A stretch of DNA of 64,000 bases, from contig NZ_CP073653.1 of assembly GCF_018223745.1 (NCBI RefSeq), forward strand, positions 3,868,001 through 3,932,000, given 5' to 3'. The notes under the pieces are model-generated. The model saw nothing but the letters and a program-made list of their open reading frames with translations. It ran no database searches and was not told the origin of the DNA. Source of the stretch: Clostridium beijerinckii (GTDB lineage Bacteria > Bacillota > Clostridia > Clostridiales > Clostridiaceae). The translations under genes were made by a program, and so were the position numbers. Each line of letters opens with the position of its first letter. The first letter of the stretch is position 1. This document shows, piece by piece, positions 17,719 to 26,676 of this stretch.

Positions 17719-17762
17719 ATTATACAGTGAACTATAAAAACATTTTATCAGAACGTTTGTTC
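17719..17762 (-). promoter_or_regulatory. Promoter region with LexA (SOS)-type palindrome
   Basis: GAACGTTTGTTC (17751-17762) is an exact match to the GAAC-N4-GTTC core of the Gram-positive LexA box. On the minus strand a -10 TATAAT lies at 17724-17719, so the palindrome overlaps the expected -35 region, about 80 bases before the start codon of the 16510-17670 gene. A 12-base palindrome can occur by chance, so regulation by LexA is an inference. Confidence 0.5.
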
Positions 17763-17997
17763 TAAAACAATCAATTTATAAAAAATAAAGTAGCTACATC
17801 ACGCTCATTCTTAATCATGTTTTTACAAGCTAGCATCCTCGTAATCATTGATATAAATGACTTTAAAAATAGAAAGTTTTTATACTTTCCAAAATAAAAA
17901 ATGAAGGTTTATTCTGAAACATGACTTTCATACAGCTCCATATACCTTATTGAAAAGAAATAAAATTCCCGACTGATTATTCTAAACGAACTTGCAT
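17763..17997. other. Intergenic region without recognised gene
   Basis: An AT-rich spacer between the alpha/beta-hydrolase-like gene and the DUF4865 gene. I see a weak GAAAGT.../ACTTTC hairpin near 17870-17891 that could end the DUF4865 transcript, and nothing else. Confidence 0.4.
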
Positions 17998-18546
17998 TTA
18001 TATTTTTTCTTGTGATATGTGAAGTATATCATAAGTTGTTCCTTCTAATAATCTTATCTTGCTTAAATCATCTATGAAGAAAAACATATGATATTTCCAT
18101 TTATCAGGATTATAAATAACTATGAATTCACTTTCTTTAATACTTGGAATATTTTTTTCTATTTCATCTTTAAAATTATTAAGGCTTCCCTGAGGTTTTA
18201 TTTCTCTTTCTATCTCAAATACATATTTACTATCTTTGATTTTATATGTTGTTGTATCAATTAATGGTATTCCTACATTTACTTTCTGCCATCCAAAAGA
18301 AGTTATTATATTGTCATAAAAGCCCTTAAACAAAAATTTATTTAATCCATTACTATCTTTCCAAACATATAAAGGACAGTAGCTATTTTGCAAATTCTCA
18401 TTTTTTCCTTTTTCTGTTGTTAGATATAATTTAAACTTTAAATCTTCAAATCCATCTGTTTTATATCCGTTGTTTTTTACTCTATCCTTTATTATGCTCA
18501 TATTATAATCGCTAGGTAATATAATCTTATATTGAGTTGCTATCAT
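17998..18546 (-). CDS. DUF4865 family protein
   Basis: This 182-residue cytoplasmic protein matches the DUF4865 pattern. It starts IATQYKIILPSDYNMSIIKDRV, then DGFEDLKFKLYLTTEKG, YCPLYVWKDSNGLNKFLFKG, and an FGWQKVNVGI segment. The biochemical role of the family is unknown. In Bacillus and relatives these genes commonly lie beside a LysR regulator. Here too a LysR gene (18735-19592) is transcribed divergently across a 188-base gap, so that regulator probably controls this gene. The ATG follows GGGAGGATAAAAAGAA. Confidence 0.82.
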   Translation of the reverse strand: MIATQYKIILPSDYNMSIIKDRVKNNGYKTDGFEDLKFKLYLTTEKGKNENLQNSYCPLYVWKDSNGLNKFLFKGFYDNIITSFGWQKVNVGIPLIDTTTYKIKDSKYVFEIEREIKPQGSLNNFKDEIEKNIPSIKESEFIVIYNPDKWKYHMFFFIDDLSKIRLLEGTTYDILHISQEKI

Positions 18547-18680
18547 TTCTTTTTATCCTCCCTTTTAATTTTATTTTTAATTCTTAAATAAAATTATTGC
18601 TCAGCTCGTGCCTTTCCTTTTACACTTACAGTTTAACTCCCATTATAAAAATTGTATAATACTTATAAATAATCTTTAAT

Positions 18681-18695
18681 ATCACTAATAGTGAT
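18681..18695. promoter_or_regulatory. LysR-type operator between the DUF4865 gene and the LysR gene
   Basis: ATCACTAATAGTGAT is a perfect dyad containing the T-N11-A pattern of LysR-family binding sites. It lies 40 bases before the LysR start codon, where it could mediate autoregulation and control of the divergent DUF4865 gene. Confidence 0.6.
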
Positions 18696-18734
18696 GGCAC
18701 ATGTAAATTAATTTTAACGAAAGGTTTCTATACT

Positions 18735-19592
18735 ATGGAAATTAATGATCTAAGAATATTTCAGATAGTTGCTTATGAAAAATCTATATCAAAAGCTGCT
18801 TTAAGACTTGGTTATGCTCAATCAAATATAACTGCACGAATTAAATTACTGGAGAATAAATTAAACACTACTTTATTTATAAGAAACAATAAAGGAACTG
18901 TAATTACACCTAATGGAGAAAAATTGCTTAAGTATGCAGATAAAATTCTTGAATTAATTGATGAAGTTAATAGCGAGTTCCTTACTCCTAAAATTTCTTC
19001 TACTATTAAAATAGGTGCTACTCAGACTATTTCTGCATCTGTTTTACCTAAATTATTTTATTTATTCCATGAGAAAAATCCCGAAGTATCTTTAACCTTA
19101 AAAACAGAAACTCAGAAAAATCTTCTAGATATGATTTTAAAGAATGAATTAGATGGGGCTTTTATATCTGATGAAATTACATCCTCAAAAATAAAAAAAG
19201 TTATTACCTTTAAAGAAAAGCTTGCATTAGTATCTTCTATAAGCATTGATTCTATTAGTGATTTACAAACTCCTATAATAGTAAATTCAGATGCTGATTG
19301 CCCTTATCGTAAGCTCTTACGAAAATGGCTGAGTTATAACAACTCTAAGGCTACTGCCATTATTGAATTTGATTCACTAGAATCTATCCTTAGGGGCATA
19401 GATGAAGGTCTTGGCATATCACTTTTACCAAAAAGTATTTTGCCTAAAAATCATAATTTTTTCATTTATGATTTAAAAGATGAATTTACTGAATTAGAAA
19501 TTAAGTTTGTAATCAATAAGAATTTAAAAATCAATCCTTTACTTAAAAGTTTTATTAGTGTAACAAATAATCATCTTTTAAATTCTCAGTAA
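18735..19592 (+). CDS. LysR-family transcriptional regulator
   Basis: The 285-residue regulator has an N-terminal winged HTH (EINDLRIFQIVAYEKSISKAALRLGYAQSNITARIKLLENKL, residues 2-43). The periplasmic-binding-protein-like effector domain begins at TIKIGATQTISASVLPKLF. The C-terminal SLESILRGIDEGLGISLLPKSIL is the usual final motif. The ATG follows GAAAGG. It is divergent from the DUF4865 gene, with a dyad operator between them. The effector is unknown. Confidence 0.92.
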   Translation: MEINDLRIFQIVAYEKSISKAALRLGYAQSNITARIKLLENKLNTTLFIRNNKGTVITPNGEKLLKYADKILELIDEVNSEFLTPKISSTIKIGATQTISASVLPKLFYLFHEKNPEVSLTLKTETQKNLLDMILKNELDGAFISDEITSSKIKKVITFKEKLALVSSISIDSISDLQTPIIVNSDADCPYRKLLRKWLSYNNSKATAIIEFDSLESILRGIDEGLGISLLPKSILPKNHNFFIYDLKDEFTELEIKFVINKNLKINPLLKSFISVTNNHLLNSQ

Positions 19593-19680
19593 TTAATTTT
19601 TAACAGTATGGCTTATAGGTCGAATTATTTTTTATACCATTAGATTTATGGCTAATTATACAATTGAAATAAAAACACTA

Positions 19681-19819
19681 TGAAGGTATAGCCTTCAAAC
19701 CCTCATTATTTAAGCATATTCTGAAGAATATATATGGTAATATTCTTCAGAATAGATATTGTTAAGAATAAATATTCTGAACAATATTTATGGTAAACCA
19801 TATTAGAATACAATGGTTT
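19681..19819. repeat. Cluster of four consecutive stem-loops between convergent genes
   Basis: Four hairpins follow each other. They are TGAAGG/CCTTCA (19681-19697), a perfect 15-bp stem TATTCTGAAGAATAT with ATATTCTTCAGAATA (19717-19754), ATATTGTT/AACAATAT (from 19757), and AAACCAT/AATGGTTT (19795-19819). They lie between the converging LysR and MerR genes, so at least some probably act as terminators. The last is followed by TTAT on the plus strand. The regularity is more than a simple terminator needs. Confidence 0.55.
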
Positions 19820-19894
19820 TATAAAATTCTATTCTAAATAAGCTCACCTACTATAAAATATTTGTGCTAATTTAAATATACTACCTATAAGTAT

Positions 19895-20644
19895 TTACTG
19901 ATTTAAAGAAGCATACATTTCTGCTGCTGTATAAAGGTAGTAAGAAAGTCCCGTTAATTGATTTTCAAGCATGCTCCTATGAAAATCATCATCTAAAAAG
20001 AACTTTGTTTGAGATACAAATGATTTTGCATCCACCCTATGACCATGATCATTTAAAAATTGAATATGATTTTTTAATGTCTCCTGTACACTTGTATCAT
20101 TAGCCTTTACACCATTTTTTAGAGCATCTTTTATATAGTTCATAAACTGCTGTGCTTCCATAGCTGCCTCATTCATATTATTAACTTGAGCTTCATCTAC
20201 CTCAGGCATATCATATCCATACTTACCTTTAAGGTAGTTTTTCTGATTTGAAAGTGCATACTTCCATTCCTCTTTGTTGAATCCCTTAAACATTGCTGAC
20301 TTATCCATAATTTCTCCTCTCTTACCAAGGACAATTGATTCATTTATAGTCTTTAGCAAACGATCAGTCCTCTGCTTGCGCGCAATTAGCAGTTCCTGTT
20401 GTTTAACTAAACACTCTAACCGATTCGGCTCATCCTCAAGTGCTTTTTTAATATCACTAAGAGAAAAATCAAGCTCACGATAAAATAATATTTGCTGAAG
20501 TCGCTCAAGCTCTTTTTCACCATAAAGGCGGTAGCCGGCTTCATTTACCTCATGTGGAAATAGTAATCTTATTTTATGATAATGATGTAGTGCTTTTACA
20601 GTGACTCCTGTAAATTTTGCAACTTCTTTAACCGTGTATAGCAT
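19895..20644 (-). CDS. MerR-family regulator with TipAS antibiotic-recognition domain
   Basis: This 249-residue regulator is of the TipA/Mta type. The N-terminal MerR winged helix is MLYTVKEVAKFTGVTVKALHHYHKIRLLFPHEVNEAGYRLY, and a coiled coil runs around residues 75-110. The C-terminal TipAS domain of about 130 residues includes KYGYDMPEVDEAQVNN and FFLDDDFHRSMLENQLTGLSYYLYTAAEMY. In TipAL and Mta this domain binds thiopeptides or other drugs and activates efflux or sequestering genes. No exporter is adjacent, so it may act mainly on itself or on distant genes. The MerR-type promoter upstream supports autoregulation. ATG behind GAGGTGAAGAATT. Confidence 0.9.
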   Translation of the reverse strand: MLYTVKEVAKFTGVTVKALHHYHKIRLLFPHEVNEAGYRLYGEKELERLQQILFYRELDFSLSDIKKALEDEPNRLECLVKQQELLIARKQRTDRLLKTINESIVLGKRGEIMDKSAMFKGFNKEEWKYALSNQKNYLKGKYGYDMPEVDEAQVNNMNEAAMEAQQFMNYIKDALKNGVKANDTSVQETLKNHIQFLNDHGHRVDAKSFVSQTKFFLDDDFHRSMLENQLTGLSYYLYTAAEMYASLNQ

Positions 20645-20664
20645 AATTCTTCACCTCGTTTATA

Positions 20665-20695
20665 ATAATAAGACCTCCTGTAAGGTGAGGGTCAA
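20665..20695 (-). promoter_or_regulatory. MerR-type promoter/operator with 19-bp spacer
   Basis: On the minus strand TTGACC (20695-20690) and TATTAT (20670-20665) are separated by 19 bases instead of 17. Between them lies the imperfect dyad GACCCTCACC/AGGAGGTC. Stretched spacers with a central dyad are the hallmark of promoters twisted open by MerR-family activators. It drives the TipA-like gene itself. Confidence 0.75.
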
Positions 20696-20864
20696 GATTA
20701 TTTCTAAGCTTTTATTTATTAATATATAATTTTCAATGCTACAAATAATTTGTGATACATTTTACTAATGAAATATTATTCAATTATTAATAGGATTCTT
20801 TTGATTTATTGCATCAACACTATATCTGACGCAGATATGTAAATAACTATAAGTTCTTTTTATT

Positions 20865-21332
20865 CTATAAACCAATTTGCTCAATCCAGTTTTTAACCTG
20901 CTGTTCACTAAAATTACTCATAGCTTCAAAACCAGGAAGGACTGTTGATTTCTGGCATTCTTTTGCAATATTAATTTGAATTTGCCCAAAACCTCCCCCA
21001 CCATGAGTGCAAAAAGGAATAACAGTCTTTCCCTGCAAATCCACGTTTCTTAAAAAGCTTAGTATTGGTGGGGCAAATGATTTAAACCAATTGGGAGTAC
21101 CTAAAAAAATGTAATCGTAAGACTTAACTGGTTCTTCTCCAGACAATAATTTGGGACAATATCCATTTTCAATTTCATTCCTTACTTCCTTTGCTGCTGT
21201 ATTATAATTGAAAGCGTAGGACTTTTCAGGAACTAACTCCCTGATATCTCCTCCCGTTTGTTTTGCTATTTCTTCTGCTAACATTCTTGTTGTATTTGAA
21301 AAAGAATAAAATACTACTAATATTTTGCTCAT
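20865..21332 (-). CDS. Flavodoxin-family protein
   Basis: This 155-residue protein begins with the FMN phosphate-binding loop SKILVVFYSFSNTTRMLAEEIA (S-x-S-x-T-x-x-x-A type). It then has the second FMN loop YDYIFLGTPNWFKSFAPPILSFL and the third, FCTHGGGGFGQ. This is a bacterial long-chain-like 'flavodoxin_4' protein, probably a low-potential electron carrier or quinone/FMN reductase in the cytoplasm. ATG behind GAGGTAAAA. It is monocistronic, with no partner visible. Confidence 0.88.
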   Translation of the reverse strand: MSKILVVFYSFSNTTRMLAEEIAKQTGGDIRELVPEKSYAFNYNTAAKEVRNEIENGYCPKLLSGEEPVKSYDYIFLGTPNWFKSFAPPILSFLRNVDLQGKTVIPFCTHGGGGFGQIQINIAKECQKSTVLPGFEAMSNFSEQQVKNWIEQIGL

Positions 21333-21490
21333 TTTTACCTCCGTAAAGCCTCTAAGCCTTTATATTTCCCTCAATATTTTTACATAATTCAAGAAGATTT
21401 TGCAACTTATCTTTATACTTTATCTATCATATACATATTACTATTTTATGTGTTTCAGCATTGCATTTTATTTCATAGCAAATTACATTA

Positions 21491-22048
21491 TTACTCCATA
21501 TTTTTTGCTAATGCAGAAAGTTTACTTAATGTTTTCCAATTGCGCACAGTTGTTGGTACATTCAATTTATTAAGATTATTAGCAAGTTTTGAATTTCGAA
21601 TACTATGATGGAATAATAGATATACTTCTCTTCCTATAATTTGGTACTTATCACTTTCGCTTCCATAAACATCTATGCACTCAATCTTTTCTCTTAAGGG
21701 ATTATGTTTCAATAACGCAACATATAAACACTCTACTTTGGATAATGTCTCTGCTTTTGTTATTTCGTCGTTGGAGAATGGACAATTTAAGATAATCTGT
21801 TCTAATTCTGTAGAAGTCCTCAAAATGACTTTTGTAGAAATCCCAAAGACCGCCTCAATCCCATTTTCAATTTTATTGCACAGAATATCTTCTGTTTCAT
21901 CTGATTTGAATAAAACATTTCCACTTTGAATATAGGTTTTTACTTCACAAAGTCCGATTGATTCAAATACTTGTTTCAAATCTGCCATCTTAATTATATT
22001 TTTTCCACCTACGTTAATTCCTCTTAACAATGCTATATATACAGTCAT
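21491..22048 (-). CDS. DUF1697 family protein
   Basis: The 185-residue protein starts with the DUF1697 signature YIALLRGINVGGKNIIKMADL. LCEVKTYIQSGNVLF follows, and the conserved end is VPTTVRNWKTLSKLSAL. The family is widespread in bacteria; its function is not established and I assign none. ATG behind AAGGAGGACTCAGAT. Confidence 0.92.
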   Translation of the reverse strand: MTVYIALLRGINVGGKNIIKMADLKQVFESIGLCEVKTYIQSGNVLFKSDETEDILCNKIENGIEAVFGISTKVILRTSTELEQIILNCPFSNDEITKAETLSKVECLYVALLKHNPLREKIECIDVYGSESDKYQIIGREVYLLFHHSIRNSKLANNLNKLNVPTTVRNWKTLSKLSALAKNME

Positions 22049-22187
22049 ATCTGAGTCCTCCTTAATATGAAAAATAATTTACTATTTGGGACTAATTATA
22101 ACATAGCTTGTACGTATTATATTACTCAGTTTTAAAGTAACATTATTCTGTTAACTCCCAAGTTAAATCTCCATATTATACAATTAA

Positions 22188-22224
22188 AAATGTCACACTT
22201 TTACCTCTGAGTAGTGTGACATTT
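22188..22224 (-). terminator. Terminator of the ferric-reductase-like gene
   Basis: A perfect stem AAATGTCACAC/GTGTGACATTT with a 15-base loop begins 20 bases after the stop codon at 22244. On the minus strand it is followed by TTTAATTGT. Confidence 0.8.
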
Positions 22225-22243
22225 CAATAAATCTATATCTTAT

Positions 22244-23512
22244 CTATTTAAATTGAAAATGCTCATAATTAAAATTTATAATATTAAAATTGCTATCTTT
22301 AAACTGCTTTTTTAAATTTTCTCTCATTGGGGCTGGACCGCAAAAGTAAACATCAACACTATCTTTTATATTCACCAATTTAGATATTTCATTTACTGAT
22401 AAAAATCCCTTTTCTTTTGAATTAAATAAGTGCACTCTTAAATTATTACTGTTTAATAGCTGCAATTCTTCTTTATATGCTCCTTCAGCTTCATTATTGT
22501 ATGCATAAAAAAGATCTACCGAGAATTCTTCCCCTACACCTGATTGAGCAAAGCTCCTAAAAGGTGTTATTCCAATTCCTCCTGCAATCCATATTTGATT
22601 CTTGACACCAGTTTTATAATTAAATTTACCATGAGGTCCTGAGACAACAAATTCATCTCCAATCTTAAGTGTATTTAACAACTCCTTTGTATGATCTCCT
22701 AATGCTTTAATAGTGAATTGTAATTCTCCGCTCTTAGGTGCTTCACTTATTGTAAATGGATGTGAAACAAATCCATTTTCATTATTTAAAATCTTCAAAA
22801 AAGCGAATTGCCCAGGTTTGAATTTTATTTCTTTTCCATTAGAATCACCTGTAATCTCAAAGGTTCCATTAGCTACTATATCTAGTTTTTTCACCTTATA
22901 TTTATACTTAAATGAAATTTTTTCATAAAGGAATACACTATAAATTGCAGATATTATACCTATGATGTTTATAAGATTTAGCCATATACAAAAAGGTTCC
23001 AATGAAAATACAGCGTAAGTTGCACTTCCATAATAGTGATAAATTCCAAATGCATAAGGAATAATCATAAATTTATGAATTGTTTTCCACTTCTCATAAT
23101 TTAATTTTTTAGCCACAAGAGCGATTAATATAAGTATTATAAATATATACATACTAAAAGTCCCATACATAGCATAAGGATCTTTAGGAATTTTTATTCC
23201 ATTTGCCCTTTCAATTTTTTTCCCCATACTTATTGTTATATTATGAATAACAGCCAAAGCTAACGCACAAATACTTAAATACTTATGGTAAATATATGAT
23301 TTATCTAGTCCATCAAATAAGCCATCTAAAATTTTGTGTCTAGTTGAAATGAAATTAATAAATGCAAATACTACCAATGCAAATGCAGCTATTAACTGAG
23401 AATATCCACTCATTGTAGATATTTCTCTTATAGGCTCAACAAATAGCCATAATCCCCATGTTATTATCATACTAATAAATATAACTAATTTTCCTGATAT
23501 ACTTCTCCTCAT
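22244..23512 (-). CDS. Ferric-reductase-like transmembrane flavoprotein (FAD/NAD(P)H oxidoreductase)
   Basis: A protein of about 422 residues, a bacterial homologue of the FRE/NOX type. The N-terminal half has six membrane helices with the ferric-reductase-like domain and paired histidines (CALALAVIHNITIS, TIHKFMIIPYAFGIYHYYG) for heme. The C-terminal half has the FAD-binding HPFTISEAPKSGELQFTIKA, GPHGKFN and the NAD(P)H-binding WIAGGIGITPFRSF, with VYFCGPAPMRENLKKQF. It would pass electrons from cytoplasmic NAD(P)H across the membrane. The acceptor (ferric iron, oxygen or another) is unknown. I chose the ATG at 23512, eight bases after AAAGGA; two earlier ATGs are closer to the site. The downstream neighbour on the RNA is unrelated. 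Confidence 0.87.
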   Translation of the reverse strand: MRRSISGKLVIFISMIITWGLWLFVEPIREISTMSGYSQLIAAFALVVFAFINFISTRHKILDGLFDGLDKSYIYHKYLSICALALAVIHNITISMGKKIERANGIKIPKDPYAMYGTFSMYIFIILILIALVAKKLNYEKWKTIHKFMIIPYAFGIYHYYGSATYAVFSLEPFCIWLNLINIIGIISAIYSVFLYEKISFKYKYKVKKLDIVANGTFEITGDSNGKEIKFKPGQFAFLKILNNENGFVSHPFTISEAPKSGELQFTIKALGDHTKELLNTLKIGDEFVVSGPHGKFNYKTGVKNQIWIAGGIGITPFRSFAQSGVGEEFSVDLFYAYNNEAEGAYKEELQLLNSNNLRVHLFNSKEKGFLSVNEISKLVNIKDSVDVYFCGPAPMRENLKKQFKDSNFNIINFNYEHFQFK

Positions 23513-23541
23513 CCTCATCATCCTTTCATAACTCTATATAT

Positions 23542-24114
23542 TTATACAAGTTCCTTTCTGATAAAGCAAAGTTTTATTCTTGAATAAGAAGAATAAACTC
23601 CAATTATAAATGTTATATATATAATATAATCTATTGTAATTATTGCATTATGAGCCCCAATATATCCATATATACATACAATGCCCGGAATTACTAGAAA
23701 TGTAGCCGAAACTAATCTACCCGCTCTATCGAAAATAAATGACTTGTCCGACTTTTTAATATTTTTGATATGCTTTGATGTTATTATAAATTCAGTGAAT
23801 TTCAAGCATACGAATCCAAAATACCATATGGGCAAAATTTTTATGCTTATTAACGCTATATATGAAATCATAATATAAAACAAATCTGCAAATACATCTA
23901 GTTTTGCTCCTATTATCGAAGTTGAATTAGTTTTTCTTGCAATTTTGCCATCTAATAAATCTGAAATACATATTGATAAAAATAAAACGCTCAAATTCAC
24001 ATTTCTTTCCTTCGCATATATAAATTGCTCAATTATGTTTTGAACAAATGATACTGATAGTATTATTCTTGCTATTGTAATTAAATTAGGTACATGTCTG
24101 ACTATAATCTTCAA
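23542..24114 (-). CDS. CDP-alcohol phosphatidyltransferase family protein
   Basis: This membrane enzyme of about 190 residues has the complete CDP-alcohol phosphotransferase motif D-x2-DG-x2-AR-x8-G-x3-D-x3-D, here as DLLDGKIARK...GAKLDVFAD (near residues 47-70). About five hydrophobic helices are present. It would exchange CMP of a CDP-diacylglycerol-type donor for an alcohol head group; the acceptor (glycerol phosphate, inositol phosphate or other) is not readable. The start is a TTG at 24114 behind GGGAGGGG. The first ATG at 24129 precedes the ribosome binding site. It shares its strand with the ferric-reductase-like gene, 29 bases apart, and may be cotranscribed. Confidence 0.85.
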   Translation of the reverse strand: MKIIVRHVPNLITIARIILSVSFVQNIIEQFIYAKERNVNLSVLFLSICISDLLDGKIARKTNSTSIIGAKLDVFADLFYIMISYIALISIKILPIWYFGFVCLKFTEFIITSKHIKNIKKSDKSFIFDRAGRLVSATFLVIPGIVCIYGYIGAHNAIITIDYIIYITFIIGVYSSYSRIKLCFIRKELV

Positions 24115-24212
24115 AGAACCCCTCCCCATTTTTCATTGTTTTAATAAATCATTTTAAAATAATTAAACAAAACCATCTAATTTTCTCCTATATATTACAA
24201 TTTTACAACAAA

Positions 24213-24236
24213 AACACCTATATTTCTATAGGTGTT
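24213..24236 (-). terminator. Terminator of the polysaccharide deacetylase gene
   Basis: A perfect stem AACACCTATA/TATAGGTGTT with a TTTC loop runs, on the minus strand, into TTTGTTGTAAA. It sits about 140 bases after the stop at 24378. Confidence 0.8.
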
Positions 24237-24377
24237 CTTAGAATTTACATTCTAGGCTTAATTTATATAATTTTTCTTATTTAGTATTTACTATTTTCTA
24301 GATTTTTCATGCTTAATCTTCATGAATAACATGCTGCCTCTATTTTTAAATGTTATATTGTTTAGGCAAATATATTT

Positions 24378-25157
24378 TTATTTAAATAATTTTCCTCTCA
24401 TATGAAAATATAATTCTGGAGTATCTTCTGTAATAACTTTAAATTCATATCCCTTAGATTTATAATATTTTATTATTTGTGGAAGAGCCTTGCATGTGTT
24501 CTTATGCATATCTGTACAATGCAAAAGTAATATTATGCTTTCGCGATTTTCACTTCCTTTGATTGCTTTTCTATATAAAGTATCTGGTGAGAGTTTTGAA
24601 TTTAATCCATCCGTATTATCTAAATCCCAATCATATATTTTAAATCCCTCATCATGTAATCTTTTTAAATATTTTTTGTTCAATCTTTTGTTACTTCCGC
24701 ATGGAAATCTAATTATATTAGGTGAAATTCCAATAGCCTTATTTATCTCATCTCGACATTTAATCATTTCTTTTATAAATGCGTCTTCACTGCTATAAAT
24801 TTTCCTTATTTTGTGGGTATATGTATGAAGTCCTATTCCGTTTCCTTCATCATAAATTCTTTTTACCACATCTTCTTTTCCTTCAATTTGATTTCCGATT
24901 AGAAAAAAAGTTGCATTTACTTTATTTTCCTTTAATACGTCTAAAACATCATTTGTTACTTTGCTACTAGGTCCATCATCAAAAGTTAAATAAATTGTTT
25001 TTTTCTTATGCTCACTTATTTTTTCATTTAAATTAACATTTTCATTGAATACTAAATCACATAAATCAGAATTAATATTTATATTGTCTATAAATATAGT
25101 TAGAATAAAAAATATACTTGCCAAAAAAAATAAGATATGTTTTGATTTAATTCTCAA
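24378..25157 (-). CDS. Polysaccharide deacetylase (NodB domain), membrane-anchored
   Basis: This protein of about 259 residues has an N-terminal membrane anchor or signal (HILFFLASIFFILTIFI) and a carbohydrate esterase 4 domain outside the cell. Motif 1 is YLTFDDGPSS with the metal-binding and catalytic aspartates, motif 2 is GLHTYTH, motif 3 is IIRFPCGSNKR and a late segment is ILLLHCTDMH. Such enzymes remove N-acetyl groups from peptidoglycan or related glycans. The start is a TTG at 25157, eight bases after AAAGGAGG; an upstream ATG at 25187 lies before the ribosome binding site. Confidence 0.9.
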   Translation of the reverse strand: MRIKSKHILFFLASIFFILTIFIDNININSDLCDLVFNENVNLNEKISEHKKKTIYLTFDDGPSSKVTNDVLDVLKENKVNATFFLIGNQIEGKEDVVKRIYDEGNGIGLHTYTHKIRKIYSSEDAFIKEMIKCRDEINKAIGISPNIIRFPCGSNKRLNKKYLKRLHDEGFKIYDWDLDNTDGLNSKLSPDTLYRKAIKGSENRESIILLLHCTDMHKNTCKALPQIIKYYKSKGYEFKVITEDTPELYFHMRGKLFK

Positions 25158-25486
25158 TTTGTTTTCCTCCTTTGTAACTTGCCTCATAAATCTAAAGCTT
25201 ATTTCACTTTATTATTAGCTTCTTGAATCTTTTTATTTATAGCAATTTTATACATCTGTTAATTATTATATAAAATTACTCAAAATAAAAATTTTTCTGC
25301 TTATAATAAGCTATAAATCAAAGCTATAGTAGATTTTCGTTACGCTGGAGAATTAATTTTCAAATGACTTAATTCATTCTTTATAAAATTGTAGGGACTT
25401 TAAAAGAGAAAGCATTAAGCCATATAAGACAAGAAATTTAATAATTTTGATACACTTCTCTATATTGAATTGCTTGGGCGCAAAAT

Positions 25487-26449
25487 TTAACAATTTATCT
25501 TCTTTTCTAGTAAATTGTATTTTCTTGAAAACAGCGGCGCATCCATTTGATTATTTTTACCGCAGTCATATACATTCTTGCATACATATAATAAATCATT
25601 TATATTATTATGAAGTGTCATAATTCTACGAGTCAGCTGATTATTTTTAAACATTCTTTTCATAACTATTCCTGCTAATTTTGAAGGCATTTTATAAGCA
25701 AATAATTCATTATTATAATTTTTTAGATTTACATTTCTAGATGCAATTATTTTTACAGTTTCCCTTATAGTTACTATTGTTTCTGATAAAATTTTAGAGG
25801 AATCCATCAACTTTTCTGCTGCCTCAGTCGTATTTTTTATATCACCATATTCTCCAGCGTTTGTTATAACTGCTGCATTTATCGCCATGTGAATCCAAAT
25901 CCATTCGAGCATATCAAAAGGTATTTCAGCTTTAATATGGCAATTAGATAACAATTCCAATAACTTCTCATAATTTTTAATATTTGTTTTTTCTTTGCTT
26001 TCAAGCATAATATGATCAAATATACAGCAATTTAGTTCATGGCCACTTATATTCCCACCTGCTACTGGATAACCAAGTATATACTCCCATCCTTTAAATA
26101 AATTTTCAATATAACTTTTATCTTCCCATATTCCGTTGAAAATTATCAAAGTACCATTAATGTCATTCTCTTTTAATGTTCTTATTACTCCTTCAATTTT
26201 TCCAGCTGGAACACTTACTAATATAAAATCATAAGAACTGTTTTTATTTGCGATATGGATCTTATAATTATCATTTTTTTCTTCGCCTTTATTGTTAAAT
26301 CTTCCATCTAATAACTTAACATTTATATTTTCAGGTACAAATGCTTTTTTGCTGTCTCTTATTAAATGCTCTACCTCGTGCCCCTCTTTTTGAAAAACAT
26401 ATCCATAAGTTGTCCCAATCACACCAAGACCGATTATTAAAACTTTCAT
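25487..26449 (-). CDS. Ketopantoate reductase-family protein (ApbA/PanE)
   Basis: The roughly 320-residue protein opens with a Rossmann NADP-binding loop KVLIIGLGVIGTTYGYVFQK. It follows the ApbA layout with FILVSVPAGKIEGVIRTL, IIFNGIW, and LGYPVAGG. The C-terminal domain carries the helical IPFDMLEWIWIHMAINAAV with the family's conserved lysine position occupied differently. That is a reason to doubt genuine ketopantoate reduction and to prefer a related 2-keto or lactone reductase. ATG at 26449 behind GAGGTGTGAAA. Monocistronic. Confidence 0.8.
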   Translation of the reverse strand: MKVLIIGLGVIGTTYGYVFQKEGHEVEHLIRDSKKAFVPENINVKLLDGRFNNKGEEKNDNYKIHIANKNSSYDFILVSVPAGKIEGVIRTLKENDINGTLIIFNGIWEDKSYIENLFKGWEYILGYPVAGGNISGHELNCCIFDHIMLESKEKTNIKNYEKLLELLSNCHIKAEIPFDMLEWIWIHMAINAAVITNAGEYGDIKNTTEAAEKLMDSSKILSETIVTIRETVKIIASRNVNLKNYNNELFAYKMPSKLAGIVMKRMFKNNQLTRRIMTLHNNINDLLYVCKNVYDCGKNNQMDAPLFSRKYNLLEKKINC

Positions 26450-26606
26450 TTTCACACCTCTAAATCTCCATTTATCTTCCAGTTAATTGTAACATATTTT
26501 GTAAATGCTATCCTGTTGTGTTTTGAAAAAATATTATTTCAATTCCATAAAGCCTTATAGTATTACATATTCAACGTTCAATAAATCTATAATTTACCGT
26601 ACAAAA

Positions 26607-26644
26607 AAAATCGCAAATTCAATTTTCTTGAATAATGCGATTTT
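26607..26644 (-). terminator. Terminator of the MmcQ/YjbR gene
   Basis: The stem AAAATCGCA-AATTCA pairs with TGAATAATGCGATTTT; on the minus strand a TTTTTGTAC run follows. It begins 33 bases after the stop at 26677 and is a close relative of the hairpins at 16438 and 32283. Confidence 0.85.
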
Positions 26645-26676
26645 AGAATCATTGCATTACTTTTGATAACTAATTT

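Noticed and set aside
24378..25187. Longer N-terminus for the polysaccharide deacetylase from ATG 25187
   Set aside because: The strong AAAGGAGG site lies inside that extension and points to the TTG at 25157.
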